Below, one piece after another: positions 52,713 through 63,992 of a stretch of DNA of 64,000 nt. The first letter of the stretch is position 1. Each line of letters opens with the position of its first letter. Location: assembly GCF_002073975.1 (NCBI RefSeq), contig NZ_CP020384.1, forward strand, positions 2,418,001-2,482,000. Direction: 5' to 3'. This DNA comes from Rhodovulum sp. MB263 (GTDB taxonomy: Bacteria; Pseudomonadota; Alphaproteobacteria; Rhodobacterales; Rhodobacteraceae). The position numbers and the translations under genes are program-made. The notes beneath the pieces are model-generated. The model did no database searches and had not been told where the DNA came from. It saw only the letters and a list, made by a program, of their open reading frames with translations.

Positions 52713-53984
52713 ATGTCGCTCTTGCAGATCGCCTCGCTTCTGATCGTTCTGGCCGCGCTTTTCGGCACCATAAACTACACGCTCCTTCGTCTGCCCCAGG
52801 CCATCGGCATCCTGCTGGTGGCGCTGATCGTCTCGCTCTCGGCAATGGCGCTCGATGCGCTGCTGCCCGGGCTGGGGCTCGGCACGCGGCTCTCTGCCCT
52901 GGTGCAGGAAATCGACTTCTCGGACACGCTGCTGGAAGGCATGCTGGGGCTTCTGCTCTTTGCCGGGGCGCTGCATGTGAAGATCGAGGATCTGCGCGCC
53001 CAGGCGCTGGGCGTCTTCATCATGGCCACCATCGGGGTGGGGCTTTCGGTTGCGGTGGTGGGGATCGGCTTCTCGTGGCTGACCGGAATGCCGCTTTTGC
53101 TGGCCATGCTGTTCGGCGCCATCGTCTCGCCGACCGACCCGGTCGCGGTGCTGGGCGTGCTGCGCCAGGCACGGCTGAGCCGCTCTCTGGAGACCACCAT
53201 CGCGGGCGAGAGCCTGTTCAATGACGGCGTGGCCTATGTGGTCTTCCTGATCCTTCTGGGGCTGGCCTTCCCCTCGGCCCATGGCGGCCATGGCGCGGCG
53301 CCGGGTGACAGCGCGGCCGCCGCCGCCGCGATGCTGTTTCTGCGCGAGGCGGTGGGCGGCGCGGTTCTGGGCGGGGTTCTGGGCTGGCTGACCTTCCGCG
53401 TCATGCGCCGGATCGACGATTACGCGCTCGAGGTGCTGATCACGCTGGCGCTGGCCTTCGGCGGCTACGAGCTTGCGGTCGCGGCCGGGGTCTCGGCCCC
53501 GATCATGGCGGTGGTGGCGGGCCTCATGATCGGCCATGTCGGCATGAAATACGGCATGTCCGAGGAGACCCGGAAATATGTCGATGCGTTCTGGAAGATG
53601 ATCGACGAGATCCTCAACGCGGTGCTGTTCCTGCTGATCGGCATCGAGGTCTTCGCCGTCGCCTTCGCGCTTGACGGCATCGCGACGCTGGCCGCCGCCA
53701 TCGCCCTGGCATTGCTGGCCCGGCTGATCTCGGTCGCGGTGCCGGTCCTGCTGATCGGACGCCGTCAGGGCCTTGCCCGGGGCACCATCCCGATCATGAC
53801 CTGGGGCGGCCTCAAGGGCGGCATCTCGGTCGCGCTGGCGCTGAGCCTGCCCGAAAGCGACTGGACCCCGCTGATCCTGACCGCGACCTATGTCATCGTG
53901 GTGTTCTCGATCCTCGTGCAGGGGCTGACCGTGGGCAGGCTGGCCCGCCGCTTCAGCCGCGAACCCGAACTGATCCAGCAATGA
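52713..53984 (+). CDS. CPA1-family sodium/proton antiporter
   Basis: 423 residues with about twelve membrane helices. The two ion-binding helices are clear: GAIVSPTDPVAVLGVLRQA (helix 5 region with the TDP) and TTIAGESLFNDGVAYVVFLILL (the ND pair). The C-terminal TWGGLKGGISVALALSLP segment is also typical. A His-rich loop, AHGGHGAAPGD, lies between helices. It exchanges cytoplasmic Na+ for protons. The ATG at 52713 gives MSLLQIASLLIVLAALFG. Its stop overlaps the next gene by four bases (ATGA), so antiport and metal transport may be co-expressed. Confidence 0.92.
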   Translation: MSLLQIASLLIVLAALFGTINYTLLRLPQAIGILLVALIVSLSAMALDALLPGLGLGTRLSALVQEIDFSDTLLEGMLGLLLFAGALHVKIEDLRAQALGVFIMATIGVGLSVAVVGIGFSWLTGMPLLLAMLFGAIVSPTDPVAVLGVLRQARLSRSLETTIAGESLFNDGVAYVVFLILLGLAFPSAHGGHGAAPGDSAAAAAAMLFLREAVGGAVLGGVLGWLTFRVMRRIDDYALEVLITLALAFGGYELAVAAGVSAPIMAVVAGLMIGHVGMKYGMSEETRKYVDAFWKMIDEILNAVLFLLIGIEVFAVAFALDGIATLAAAIALALLARLISVAVPVLLIGRRQGLARGTIPIMTWGGLKGGISVALALSLPESDWTPLILTATYVIVVFSILVQGLTVGRLARRFSREPELIQQ

Positions 53985-54955
53985 GCGCCTCCGCCGCACA
54001 TCCGCTGGCCGCCTTCGACATCGGCGCCGACGGCACCGCCCGCCCCGTCGACGAGCCCTGGCCCGCCGCCACGCCCGGCCCGGGCGCGGCCTGGCGCTGG
54101 CTGCATTTCGCGCTGAGTGACCCGGCGCTGGCCGACTGGACCGAGGCGCATCTGCCCGCGGTGGCGGCCGCCGCGATGGTCCAGACCGAGACCCGGCCGC
54201 GCTGCACCCCGCTCGAAGGCGGGCTCATCGTCAACCTGCGGGGCGTCAACCTCAATCCCGGCGCCGAACCCGAGGACATGGTCTCGCTTCGGCTCTGGAT
54301 CGGCGCCGGGCTGGTGGTCAGCGTGCGCCGCAGCAAGGTCTTCGCGCTCGACGATCTGCGCCGCGCGGCCGAGACCGGCTCCGCGCCGCCAAGCCCCGGC
54401 GCCTTTCTCGCCGAGATCGCCGAGGGGCTGACCGACCGGCTGGAGGCGGTCTCGGTCGAGCTCGAGGACCTGACCGACGCGCTGGAAGAGGCGATCCTCG
54501 AGCGCGAGGAGGGGGACGAGGCCATCGGCCTGGCGCCGCTCCGACGCAGGGCGATCCGGCTGCGCCGCCATGCCGGACCACAGCGCGAGGCGCTGGGCCG
54601 CCTGTCGGACAACCCGAACGGGCTGATCGATGCCGAGGCGCGCATCCTTCTGGGCGAAAGCGCGAACCGGGCCGCCCGCACGGTCGAGGAACTCGACGCG
54701 GTGACGGCACGACTGATCGCGCTGCATGACCATCTGGAAGGCCGGCGCGGCATGCTGATGGCGCGCAACGGATATGTGCTGTCGGTGGTGGCGGCGATCT
54801 TCCTGCCGCTCGGCTTCCTGACCGGGCTGTTCGGGGTGAATGTCGCGGGCATGCCGGGCATCGCCAACCCCTGGGCCTTCGCGCTGCTCTCGGCGGCCAA
54901 TGTCGTCCTGGCGCTGGGGCTGCTGGCGCTGTTCCGCCTGCTGCGCTGGTTGTGA
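53981..54955 (+). CDS. zntB: ZntB/CorA-family metal (zinc) transporter
   Basis: 324 residues. A large cytoplasmic N-terminal domain (about 1-260; e.g. LHFALSDPALADWTEAHLP, IVNLRGVNLNPGAEPEDMVSLRLWI) is followed by two C-terminal helices. The pore loop reads GLFGVNVAGMPG, the GxN-type variant of ZntB rather than the canonical YGMNF of CorA. A long charged helix (LEDLTDALEEAILEREEGDEA) precedes the pore. Zinc movement is the family role; direction is not evident. The start overlaps the antiporter stop. Confidence 0.9.
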   Translation: MSASAAHPLAAFDIGADGTARPVDEPWPAATPGPGAAWRWLHFALSDPALADWTEAHLPAVAAAAMVQTETRPRCTPLEGGLIVNLRGVNLNPGAEPEDMVSLRLWIGAGLVVSVRRSKVFALDDLRRAAETGSAPPSPGAFLAEIAEGLTDRLEAVSVELEDLTDALEEAILEREEGDEAIGLAPLRRRAIRLRRHAGPQREALGRLSDNPNGLIDAEARILLGESANRAARTVEELDAVTARLIALHDHLEGRRGMLMARNGYVLSVVAAIFLPLGFLTGLFGVNVAGMPGIANPWAFALLSAANVVLALGLLALFRLLRWL

Positions 54956-55058
54956 GCCCGGCCCGCGCCCGGCGGCGCGCACACACGGCGATTTCACTTC
55001 CCTCTCACGCCCCGGCCCGATAATCGGAGCCGACACCCTTTCCTGAGGACGCCTGAAA

Positions 55059-57259
<2,201 letters not shown>

Positions 57260-57294
57260 GCCTCGCGGCCCCCGGAAACGGCAATAGAAACGGC

Positions 57295-57327
57295 AAAGGC
57301 GCGGCCCTTCGGGGCACGCGCCTTTTT
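57295..57327 (+). terminator. Intrinsic terminator of eno
   Basis: Stem AAGGCGCG pairing with CGCGCCTT, with an inner GCCC-TTCG-GGGC hairpin, followed by TTTTTCC. It starts 36 bases past the eno stop. Confidence 0.92.
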
Positions 57328-57381
57328 CCTGCCGCCCCGCGACCTGCGGTCGCAGAACGGGCTTGCAGGGCACTGTCTACA

Positions 57382-57611
57382 TCAGTATACCATCTTGTAG
57401 ACGCCATAGGCCGAATCGCGGCTCATCAGGGCGTCGATCAAGGCCTTGCCGTCGGCAGTGGGTTGCCCTTCGTCGTCAAGCCAGCCGCGACCTGGTCGGC
57501 AGGTGCACGGGAAAACCCCATGCAGAACAGGGTAAACCCCAGTATTCGCGACACAATATCGTCGCTCGACAATGTCTCGCGCTGAGTGGGCGCGTCATCT
57601 TTCTTGGTCAT
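57382..57611 (-). pseudogene. Small unknown gene broken by one frameshift
   Basis: From an ATG at 57611 with a good ribosome site (AGAGGA, six bases upstream) the frame reads MTKKDDAPTQRETLSSDDIV, then RILGFTLFCMGFSRAPADQVAA, and afterwards turns into unlikely sequence with a stop at 57438. Shifting frame at about 57484 continues with WLDDEGQPTADGKALIDALM, then SRDSAYGVYKMVY and TGA at 57382-57384. Joined, this gives a smooth 76-residue helical protein, so one base is missing (real mutation or sequencing error). I do not recognise the family. It is convergent with eno and its terminator. Confidence 0.6.
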
Positions 57612-57956
57612 GCTTGTCCTCTGAATCCCCTTGCATGGCGACAACAGGAAAACGCCGCCGATCCGGTCCTGGATCGCCGTTCCCGAAAATGCAGCTTGCG
57701 GAGACGGTTCCGCGCGTTTTCCCGTGTCGTGACGGGACGTTCCATATCACCTTTCGCGTCGGGTTTCATCGGCTCTCGCGTCCTTACCCCGCCGCTCCGG
57801 CAAGGGATGGCCGACCCCCCTGGATGCATCGCGTTGCGCCTTCTCGGGGCGCTTTCTGCAGGGCCCTTTCCCCAGAGGGCCCATCTCGGGGCGCCGCCAC
57901 CGCTCCGGGCCGCAAAACCGCTTTCCGCAAGCCGGGCGCGGGGGTAGGCTCGGCCC
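57612..57956. other. Gap between the broken gene and the DUF985 gene
   Basis: 345 bases with no supported gene. An 11-mer TCTCGGGGCGC occurs twice (57842-57852 and 57884-57894), flanking a GGGCCC...GGGCCC inverted repeat. No promoter could be placed with confidence. Confidence 0.35.
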
Positions 57957-58385
57957 ATGACTGCCGAAGGGATCATCGCACCCCTCGGCCTGACGCCCCA
58001 TCCCGAGGGCGGCTGGTACCGCGAAACCTGGATTGCCCCGGCCGGGCCTGGCGACCGGCCCTCAGGCACCGCCATCTATTACCTGCTGACAAAGGGCCAG
58101 CGCAGCCACTGGCACCGGGTCGATGCAGACGAGATCTGGCTGTATCACGCCGGCGATCCGCTTGAGCTGAGCCTTGCCGAGACCGCCGCAGGCCCTGCCC
58201 GGGATCTCGTGCTCGGGCCCGATCTCGCGGCCGGCGCGCGGCCGCAGGCGGTGGTGCCCGCAGGCCGGTGGCAGGCCGCGCGGCCGCTCGGCGCCTGGAC
58301 GCTGGTAAGCTGCACGGTCAGCCCGGGCTTTCGCTTCGAGGGATTCGAGATGGCGCCGCAGGGGTTCGACATCCCGCGGGCCTGA
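57957..58385 (+). CDS. DUF985 cupin-fold protein
   Basis: 142 residues. The DUF985 start LGLTPHPEGGWYRETW is followed by GTAIYYLLTKGQRSHWHRVDADEIWLYHAGDPLEL, with cupin-like His and Glu (SHWHRVDADE) that could bind a metal, and the end LVSCTVSPGFRFEGFEM. The family has a cupin fold with no settled function. The ATG at 57957 starts eight residues before the conserved motif. The stop lies six bases from the convergent anmK stop. Confidence 0.88.
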   Translation: MTAEGIIAPLGLTPHPEGGWYRETWIAPAGPGDRPSGTAIYYLLTKGQRSHWHRVDADEIWLYHAGDPLELSLAETAAGPARDLVLGPDLAAGARPQAVVPAGRWQAARPLGAWTLVSCTVSPGFRFEGFEMAPQGFDIPRA

Positions 58386-58391
58386 ACCTCC

Positions 58392-59501
58392 TCAGGGCTG
58401 CGAGATCCGCCCGCCCCAGACCGGCGCGGAAACGCCGGTCGTCGCGGGAAACGAGGTCGGCAGCCCGCGCGCCACCCGGACCGCCAGGTAGGCGAAGGCC
58501 TGCGCCTCCAGCATGTCGCCATCAAGCCCCAGCTCTTCGACCGGCACTGCCGCGATACCCATGCGCCCGGCCAGCATCGCCATCAGCACCGGGTTCCGCC
58601 GCCCGCCCCCCGTCACCAGAAGGCGCGCGGGCCGCGACGGGCAGTGATCCAGCGCCACCGCCACGGAAACGGCCGCCGCCGCCGTCAGGGTCGCGGCGGC
58701 ATCCGCATCGGGCAGATCCGCCACCCGCGCCTGAAGCCCCGCGAAATCGTCGCGGTCGAGCGACTTGGGCGGCAGGCGGTCGAAATAGGGATGAGCCAGG
58801 AAGGCCTGCAGCACAGCCTCGTCGGGCTGCCCCGCGCCGGCCAGCGCGCCGTCCCTGTCGAAGGGCAGACCCAGCCGGGCGCCAAGCAGATCGTTCAGCG
58901 GCGCATTGGCCGGGCCGGTATCAAAGGCCAGGAGCGCGCCGGGCGCGCCCGGGTCCGGCTTGCGCGGGTCGAGCCAGGTCAGATTGCCCACACCGCCGAG
59001 GTTCAGGAAGGCGACCGGCTCTGTCAGCCCGGCCCAGCGCGCGCAGGCGAAGTGAAAGACCGGGGCCAGCGGCGCGCCCTGCCCGCCTTCGGCCACATCC
59101 CTGCTGCGGAAATCCCAGACCACCGGCAACCCCAGCCGCTGCGCCAGCGCTGCACCATCGCCCGCCTGATGGGTGCGCGCGCCCTGCCCCTGCACCCCGT
59201 CGGGATCGTGGGCGAGCGTCTGGCCGTGAAAGCCCGCCAGATCGACACCACCGAAGCCCGCCAAAGCTTCGACATGGGCGGCCTCGACCACGCCCGCAGC
59301 CTCGGCCACGCCGGCATCGCCGGGCCAGCGCCCCAGCGCCGCCGCGATCACCCTGCGCTCGGCCTCGGCGTAGGGCCGGTAGGCGGTGTCGCCGAAACCG
59401 AGGATCGCATCGCCATCAGTCGTCACGACCGCCGCGTCGACCCCGTCGAGCGAGGTGCCCGACATGGTTCCCAGCGCCCGCACCGGACCGATCTGCATCA
59501 T
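58392..59501 (-). CDS. anmK: Anhydro-N-acetylmuramic acid kinase
   Basis: 369 residues of the ASKHA ATPase fold. The phosphate-binding start [17 protein letters not shown] is diagnostic; [39 protein letters not shown] and [14 protein letters not shown] complete the family pattern. It phosphorylates and opens 1,6-anhydro-MurNAc released in peptidoglycan turnover, feeding cell-wall recycling. The start MMQIG at 59501 follows GGAAAG; the second ATG one codon later is equivalent. The gene is divergent from tyrS across 66 bases. Confidence 0.95.
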   Translation of the reverse strand: MMQIGPVRALGTMSGTSLDGVDAAVVTTDGDAILGFGDTAYRPYAEAERRVIAAALGRWPGDAGVAEAAGVVEAAHVEALAGFGGVDLAGFHGQTLAHDPDGVQGQGARTHQAGDGAALAQRLGLPVVWDFRSRDVAEGGQGAPLAPVFHFACARWAGLTEPVAFLNLGGVGNLTWLDPRKPDPGAPGALLAFDTGPANAPLNDLLGARLGLPFDRDGALAGAGQPDEAVLQAFLAHPYFDRLPPKSLDRDDFAGLQARVADLPDADAAATLTAAAAVSVAVALDHCPSRPARLLVTGGGRRNPVLMAMLAGRMGIAAVPVEELGLDGDMLEAQAFAYLAVRVARGLPTSFPATTGVSAPVWGGRISQP

Positions 59502-59567
59502 GGTCTTTCCCTCACTGCCTGCCGCCGATATATCACGGCGGAACGTGAACCCAAGGGACAAGAGGCA

Positions 59568-60821
59568 ATGACCTACCACCCGAAATCGGACTTCCTGCGC
59601 GTGATGATCGAGCGCGGCTTTCTGGCCGACTGCACCGATTATCAGGGCCTGGACGAGGCTCTGTCGACGGGGGTGGTCACGACCTATATCGGCTATGACG
59701 CCACTGCGGCGTCGCTGCATGTCGGGCATCTGCTCAACATCATGATGCTGCGCTGGCTGCAGAAGACCGGCCACCGGCCGATCACGCTGATGGGCGGCGG
59801 CACCACCAAGGTGGGCGATCCCTCGTTCCGCTCGGATGAACGCCCGCTGCTGACGCCCGAGAAGATCGACGCCAATATCGCCGGGCTGAAAGACGTCTTC
59901 GCCAAATATCTCGACTATGGCGATGGCCCGACCGGCGCCCTGATGCTGAACAATGCCGAATGGCTGGACGGGCTCAACTACCTGGACTTCCTGCGCGATA
60001 TCGGGCGGCATTTCTCGGTCAACCGGATGCTGAGCTTCGAATCCGTGAAGTCGCGGCTCGACCGCGAACAGTCGCTGAGCTTTCTCGAATTCAACTACAT
60101 GATCCTGCAGGCCTATGACTTCCTCGAACTGAACCGGAGATATGGCTGCCGGCTGCAGATGGGCGGCTCGGATCAGTGGGGCAATATCGTCAACGGCATC
60201 GACCTGACCCGCCGCATTCTCGAGAATGATGTCTACGGGCTGACCTCGCCGCTTCTGACCACCTCGGATGGCCGCAAGATGGGCAAAAGCCAGTCGGGCG
60301 CGATCTGGCTGAACGGCGACATGCTGAGCCCCTACGAATTCTGGCAGTTCTGGCGCAACACCACCGATGCCGATGTCGGCCGGTTCCTCAAGCTCTATAC
60401 CGAGCTGCCCGTCGATGAATGCGACCGTCTGGGCGCGTTGGCGGGATCGGAAATCAACGACGCCAAGATCGTGCTCGCCAACGAGGTGACGGCGCTGGCC
60501 CATGGCCGCGCGGCGGCCGAGGCCGCCGAAGCCACCGCACGCGAGGTGTTCGAGAAAGGCGGGACGGGCGAAGATCTGCCGACCGTCGCCCTGAGCGCCG
60601 GCGAATTGGCCGACGGCATCTCGGTGGTGCAGCTCATCACACGGGCCGGGCTTGCCAAATCGGGCAAGGAGGCCAAGCGGCTGATTTCCGAAGGCGGTGC
60701 GCGGCTGAACGATGCGCCGTTGACCGATGCCGGGCTGATGGTCGATGCCGAGATGCTGGCCGAGCCGATCAAGCTGTCGGCGGGCAAGAAGCGCCACGCC
60801 TTGGTGCGGCTGGACGGCTGA
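59568..60821 (+). CDS. tyrS: Tyrosyl-tRNA synthetase
   Basis: 417 residues, class I. The HIGH-type motif is SLHVGHLLN and the KMSKS-type motif is [10 protein letters not shown]. Between them is the tyrosine pocket ([31 protein letters not shown]). A C-terminal S4-like domain ([20 protein letters not shown]) binds tRNA. The ATG at 59568 ([10 protein letters not shown]) follows AAGAGGCA. Anticodon-binding sequence lies between. A hairpin terminator begins 24 bases after the stop. Confidence 0.97.
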   Translation: MTYHPKSDFLRVMIERGFLADCTDYQGLDEALSTGVVTTYIGYDATAASLHVGHLLNIMMLRWLQKTGHRPITLMGGGTTKVGDPSFRSDERPLLTPEKIDANIAGLKDVFAKYLDYGDGPTGALMLNNAEWLDGLNYLDFLRDIGRHFSVNRMLSFESVKSRLDREQSLSFLEFNYMILQAYDFLELNRRYGCRLQMGGSDQWGNIVNGIDLTRRILENDVYGLTSPLLTTSDGRKMGKSQSGAIWLNGDMLSPYEFWQFWRNTTDADVGRFLKLYTELPVDECDRLGALAGSEINDAKIVLANEVTALAHGRAAAEAAEATAREVFEKGGTGEDLPTVALSAGELADGISVVQLITRAGLAKSGKEAKRLISEGGARLNDAPLTDAGLMVDAEMLAEPIKLSAGKKRHALVRLDG

Positions 60822-60844
60822 GCCCAGCGGCAAAGCGAAAGGAC

Positions 60845-60872
60845 GCGCCGCGCCGGGAAACCCGCGCGGCGC
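60845..60872 (+). terminator. Hairpin terminator of tyrS
   Basis: Nine-base arms GCGCCGCGC and GCGCGGCGC with an inner GGG-AAA-CCC extension and one bulged C. A CTTCGTCTTC stretch follows, so the U-tract is imperfect. Confidence 0.7.
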
Positions 60873-60909
60873 CTTCGTCTTCAGCCCCCTGAACGCCCCT
60901 CGGGGCATG

Positions 60910-60938
60910 AAAAAGGGCGAGGCCAGATGGCCCCGCCC
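60910..60938 (-). terminator. Intrinsic terminator of the ppiB-ppiA unit
   Basis: Ten-base arms (60915-60924, 60929-60938, one A-C mismatch) around AGAT, followed on the minus strand by TTTTTCATGC. It lies 24 bases past the stop at 60963. Confidence 0.88.
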
Positions 60939-60962
60939 GATTTCATCTCCTGGCACTGCGCC

Positions 60963-61514
60963 TCAGTCGGTGACGCTGACCTTGACCATGCGGTCGGGCT
61001 GGCCCATCACCTCGCCGTTCCGGCCCGAGCCACGCTTGATCGCATCGACCACGTCCATGCCCTCGGTCACGCGACCGACGACCGTGTACTGGCCGTTCAG
61101 ATGCGGCGCCGGGGCGAACATGATGAAGAACTGCGAATTGGCCGAGTCGGGACTGGCCGAACGCGCCATGCCGACCACGCCGCGATCGAAGCTCTTGTCC
61201 GAGAATTCGGCCTTGAGATCGGGACGGTCCGATCCACCGGTGCCGGCGCGGCGCATGTCCATGCCGAACTTGCCGAATTCGACATCGCCGGTCTGGGCCA
61301 TGAAGCCCTCGATCACCCGGTGAAAGACGACATCGTCATAGGCGCCCTCGCGGGCGAGCTCGGTGATGCGCTGGACATGGCCGGGGGCCACATCCTCCAT
61401 CAGCTCGACATGAACGGTGCCATTCGCGCCCTCGCCCGCGATCTCGATATCGAGCCCGGTCGCCAGCGCCGGCCCCGCCAGCGTGCAGAGCAACGCGACA
61501 AGCAGCTTAGGCAT
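60963..61514 (-). CDS. ppiA: Exported cyclophilin-type peptidyl-prolyl isomerase
   Basis: 183 residues. A signal peptide (MPKLLVALLCTLAGPALA) puts it in the periplasm. The cyclophilin core is complete: VVFHRVIEGFMAQTGDVEFG with the catalytic Arg, ARSASPDSANSQFFIMF, and HLNGQYTVVGRVTEGMDVVDAI. Loops differ from the neighbouring cytoplasmic paralogue. Its ATG lies eight bases inside the end of that gene, so the pair is translationally coupled and looks like a tandem duplication with added export signal. Confidence 0.93.
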   Translation of the reverse strand: MPKLLVALLCTLAGPALATGLDIEIAGEGANGTVHVELMEDVAPGHVQRITELAREGAYDDVVFHRVIEGFMAQTGDVEFGKFGMDMRRAGTGGSDRPDLKAEFSDKSFDRGVVGMARSASPDSANSQFFIMFAPAPHLNGQYTVVGRVTEGMDVVDAIKRGSGRNGEVMGQPDRMVKVSVTD

Positions 61515-62013
61515 CGGCCGCCACCTTGACGCGGATCATGCGGTCGGGATCGGCCGGCGGCTCGCCCCGGACAATGGCGTCGACATGTTCCATGCCCTCG
61601 ATCACGCGGCCATAGACGGTGTACTGGCCGTTGAGGAAATGGTTGTCGGCGAAGTTGATGAAGAACTGCGAATTGGCCGAGTTCGGATTCGCGGAGCGCG
61701 CCGCGCCGAGGGTGCCCCGATCATGCGGCAGCTTGGAGAATTCGGCCGGCAGGTCGGGCAGATCGGAGCCGCCGGTCCCGGCACGGCGGGGGTTGTAGTC
61801 CTTCTCGGCATTGCCGTGTTCCACATCGCCGGTCTGGGCCATGAAGCCCTCGATCACGCGATGAAACACCACATTGTCATAGGCTCCGGCCCGGGCGAGC
61901 GTCTTCATGCGCTCGACATGCTTGGGGGCGACCTCGGGCAGAAGCGCGATGGTGACGTGGCCCCCCTTCAGCTCCATGATGATGGTGTTCTCGGGGTCCT
62001 TGATCTCGGCCAT
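61507..62013 (-). CDS. ppiB: Cytoplasmic cyclophilin-type peptidyl-prolyl isomerase
   Basis: 168 residues with no signal peptide. The cyclophilin core is VVFHRVIEGFMAQTGDVEHG, ARSANPNSANSQFFINFADN, FLNGQYTVYGRVIEGMEHVDAIVRG. Compared with E. coli PpiB it has the long Gly/Asp-rich insert (NPRRAGTGGSDLPDLPAEF) shared with the exported paralogue downstream. It catalyses prolyl cis-trans isomerisation in the cytoplasm. It is divergent from pgk across 146 bases and begins the two-gene unit. Confidence 0.94.
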   Translation of the reverse strand: MAEIKDPENTIIMELKGGHVTIALLPEVAPKHVERMKTLARAGAYDNVVFHRVIEGFMAQTGDVEHGNAEKDYNPRRAGTGGSDLPDLPAEFSKLPHDRGTLGAARSANPNSANSQFFINFADNHFLNGQYTVYGRVIEGMEHVDAIVRGEPPADPDRMIRVKVAADA

Positions 62014-62159
62014 GGCCGGTTCCTCCTGGGATCTCTGTCGGGCCGAGACACTAGTGCGGCGGAAAGGCGATGAAAAGGGGCGCGAATGGGACCGACCATT
62101 GACCTTTCCGACACTTCGGGCGAATTAACGCCAACGTGAGCCCTTCGGGAGTACAATGC

Positions 62160-63350
62160 ATGGCTTGGAAAACCCTCGACGACATGGACCTTGCCGGCAA
62201 GGTGGTCCTGGTGCGTGTGGACATCAACGTACCGGTCGAGGATGGCCGGGTGACCGACGCGACCCGGATCGAACGGATCAAGCCGACGGTGGAGGATATC
62301 CTCGAGGCGGGCGGCAAACCGGTGCTGCTGGCGCATTTCGGTCGCCCCAAGGGCAAGATCGTGCCCGAGATGAGCCTCAAGATCACCCTGCCCGCGCTGG
62401 AAGAGGCGTTCGGCCGCGGCGTGATCTTTGCAGATGACTGCATCGGCCTGCCCGCGAAACAGGCCGTCGCCGCGCTCAGCGAAGGCGATATCCTGCTGCT
62501 GGAAAACACCCGTTTCCACGAGGGCGAAGAGAAGAACGACCCGGCGCTGGCCGCCGCCATGGCCGCGCTCGGTGACATCTACGTGAACGACGCCTTCTCC
62601 GCCGCGCACCGGGCCCATGCCTCGACCGAGGGCATCGCCAAGCTGCTGCCCTCCTGTGCGGGCCGTCTGATGGAGGCCGAACTGACCGCGCTCGAAGGCG
62701 CGCTCGGCAATCCGGCCCGCCCGCTGGTCGCGGTGGTCGGGGGCGCCAAGGTCTCGACCAAGCTCGATCTGCTGGGCAATCTCGTCAGCAAGGTCGATTA
62801 CCTGGTGATCGGCGGCGGCATGGCCAATACCTTCCTTGCCGCCCAGGACATCAATGTCGGCAAATCGCTCTGCGAGCATGACATGACCGGCACCGCGCGC
62901 GACATCAAGGACAAGGCCGACACGGCGGGCTGTCAGATCGTGCTGCCGGTCGATGTCGTGGTGGCGCGCGAATTCCGCGCCGGCGCGGTGAACGAGACCG
63001 TTCCGGCCGATGCCTGCCCTTCGGATGCGATGATCCTCGATGCCGGGCCGCAATCGGTCGAGCTGATCGAGGAGGTCTTCGCCAAGTGCAAGACGCTGAT
63101 CTGGAACGGCCCGCTCGGCGCCTTCGAGATCGACCCGTTCGATGCCGCCACCAATGCGGCCGCTAGGAAGGCCGCCGAGCTGACCGAGGCCGGACAGCTG
63201 GTCTCTGTCGCGGGCGGGGGCGATACCGTCGCGGCGCTGAACGGCGCGGGCGCGGCGGAAAAGTTCAGCTACATCTCGACCGCGGGCGGCGCCTTCCTCG
63301 AATGGATGGAAGGCAAGACCCTGCCCGGCGTCGCGGCACTGGAAGACTGA
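62160..63350 (+). CDS. pgk: Phosphoglycerate kinase
   Basis: 396 residues. It transfers phosphate between 1,3-bisphosphoglycerate and ADP, working in both glycolysis and the Calvin cycle. The signature [18 protein letters not shown] (substrate Asp/Asn) and [11 protein letters not shown] are at the N-terminus; [35 protein letters not shown] and the C-terminal [15 protein letters not shown] nucleotide loop follow. The ATG at 62160 ([11 protein letters not shown]) follows CGGGAG. An out-of-frame ATG four bases earlier is ignored. A nested hairpin lies 17 bases past the stop. Confidence 0.97.
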   Translation: MAWKTLDDMDLAGKVVLVRVDINVPVEDGRVTDATRIERIKPTVEDILEAGGKPVLLAHFGRPKGKIVPEMSLKITLPALEEAFGRGVIFADDCIGLPAKQAVAALSEGDILLLENTRFHEGEEKNDPALAAAMAALGDIYVNDAFSAAHRAHASTEGIAKLLPSCAGRLMEAELTALEGALGNPARPLVAVVGGAKVSTKLDLLGNLVSKVDYLVIGGGMANTFLAAQDINVGKSLCEHDMTGTARDIKDKADTAGCQIVLPVDVVVAREFRAGAVNETVPADACPSDAMILDAGPQSVELIEEVFAKCKTLIWNGPLGAFEIDPFDAATNAAARKAAELTEAGQLVSVAGGGDTVAALNGAGAAEKFSYISTAGGAFLEWMEGKTLPGVAALED

Positions 63351-63366
63351 GCTGAACGCCTGAACC

Positions 63367-63404
63367 TGCATGCGCGCACCGGATCGGTCCGGGCCGCGCA
63401 TGCA
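63367..63404 (+). terminator. Nested hairpin after pgk
   Basis: Perfect ten-base arms TGCATGCGCG (63367-63376) and CGCGCATGCA (63395-63404) enclose an inner CCGGA-TCGG-TCCGG stem. Only TTATCG follows, so it may act as a terminator or mRNA stabiliser. Confidence 0.65.
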
Positions 63405-63557
63405 TTATCGTGTCTCTGCCGTGCGCCATGCGCAGCCCCGTTGCCGCGGGCCCTGTTTTTGTGACCGGTGCGTTTCGAGATTTCGATTTCCAACACGAAT
63501 CGGTTGCCCTAGACTGCCGCGAGCCGCGCATGGGGCGCGGCCAGCAGGGGCAGGGTC

Positions 63558-63860
63558 ATGGCCACGACGCGTCTGCGCCCCGCCTGGGGGGCGCTTGTCT
63601 ATATCGGTGTAAGCTTCTCGCTGGCGATGTATTTCACCTTCGCCGCCGTGCAGGGGGATTACGGGTTGTTCCGCCGAATTCAGATCGAAGCGGACGCCGC
63701 CAGGCTCGAGGCGCGCAAGGCCGAGCTCGAAGCCGAGCTCGAGGCCGTGTCGAACAAGACGCATCGGCTGTCCGATGGCTATCTCGACCTCGACCTGCTC
63801 GACGAGCGCGCCCGCAGCGTGCTGGGCCTGATCCGTGCCGACGAAATCGTCGTCCGCTGA
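63558..63860 (+). CDS. ftsB: FtsB/DivIC-like septum formation initiator
   Basis: 100 residues: one membrane segment (WGALVYIGVSFSLAMYFTFAAV), then a coiled coil (RRIQIEADAARLEARKAELEAELEAVSNKTHRL) and a short C-terminal region (YLDLDLLDERARSVLGLIRADEIVV), the FtsB/DivIC layout. It should form the FtsQLB complex at the division septum. In related alphaproteobacteria it lies between eno and pdhA; here it follows pgk, and the next gene is probably pdhA. The ATG at 63558 follows GCAGGGGCAGGGTC. Confidence 0.92.
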   Translation: MATTRLRPAWGALVYIGVSFSLAMYFTFAAVQGDYGLFRRIQIEADAARLEARKAELEAELEAVSNKTHRLSDGYLDLDLLDERARSVLGLIRADEIVVR

Positions 63861-63947
63861 GCCCTCCCCCAGATCCTCTCTGTGTCCGCCAGCCCCCAAC
63901 CGGCCGGGAAAAAGCCCTCGCATTTCTAGAACCGCTCTGATATATTT

Positions 63948-63965
63948 TGGTTTAACGTTAAACCA
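63948..63965 (+). promoter_or_regulatory. Perfect 18-bp palindrome before the last gene
   Basis: TGGTTTAACGTTAAACCA reads the same on both strands, with central CG. It lies 27 bases before the candidate start at 63993 and directly after a TATATT that could be a -10, so a repressor bound here would cover the transcription start. Confidence 0.65.
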
Positions 63966-63992
63966 TCTTCCATACATGGGAGGCGCCGCCAG

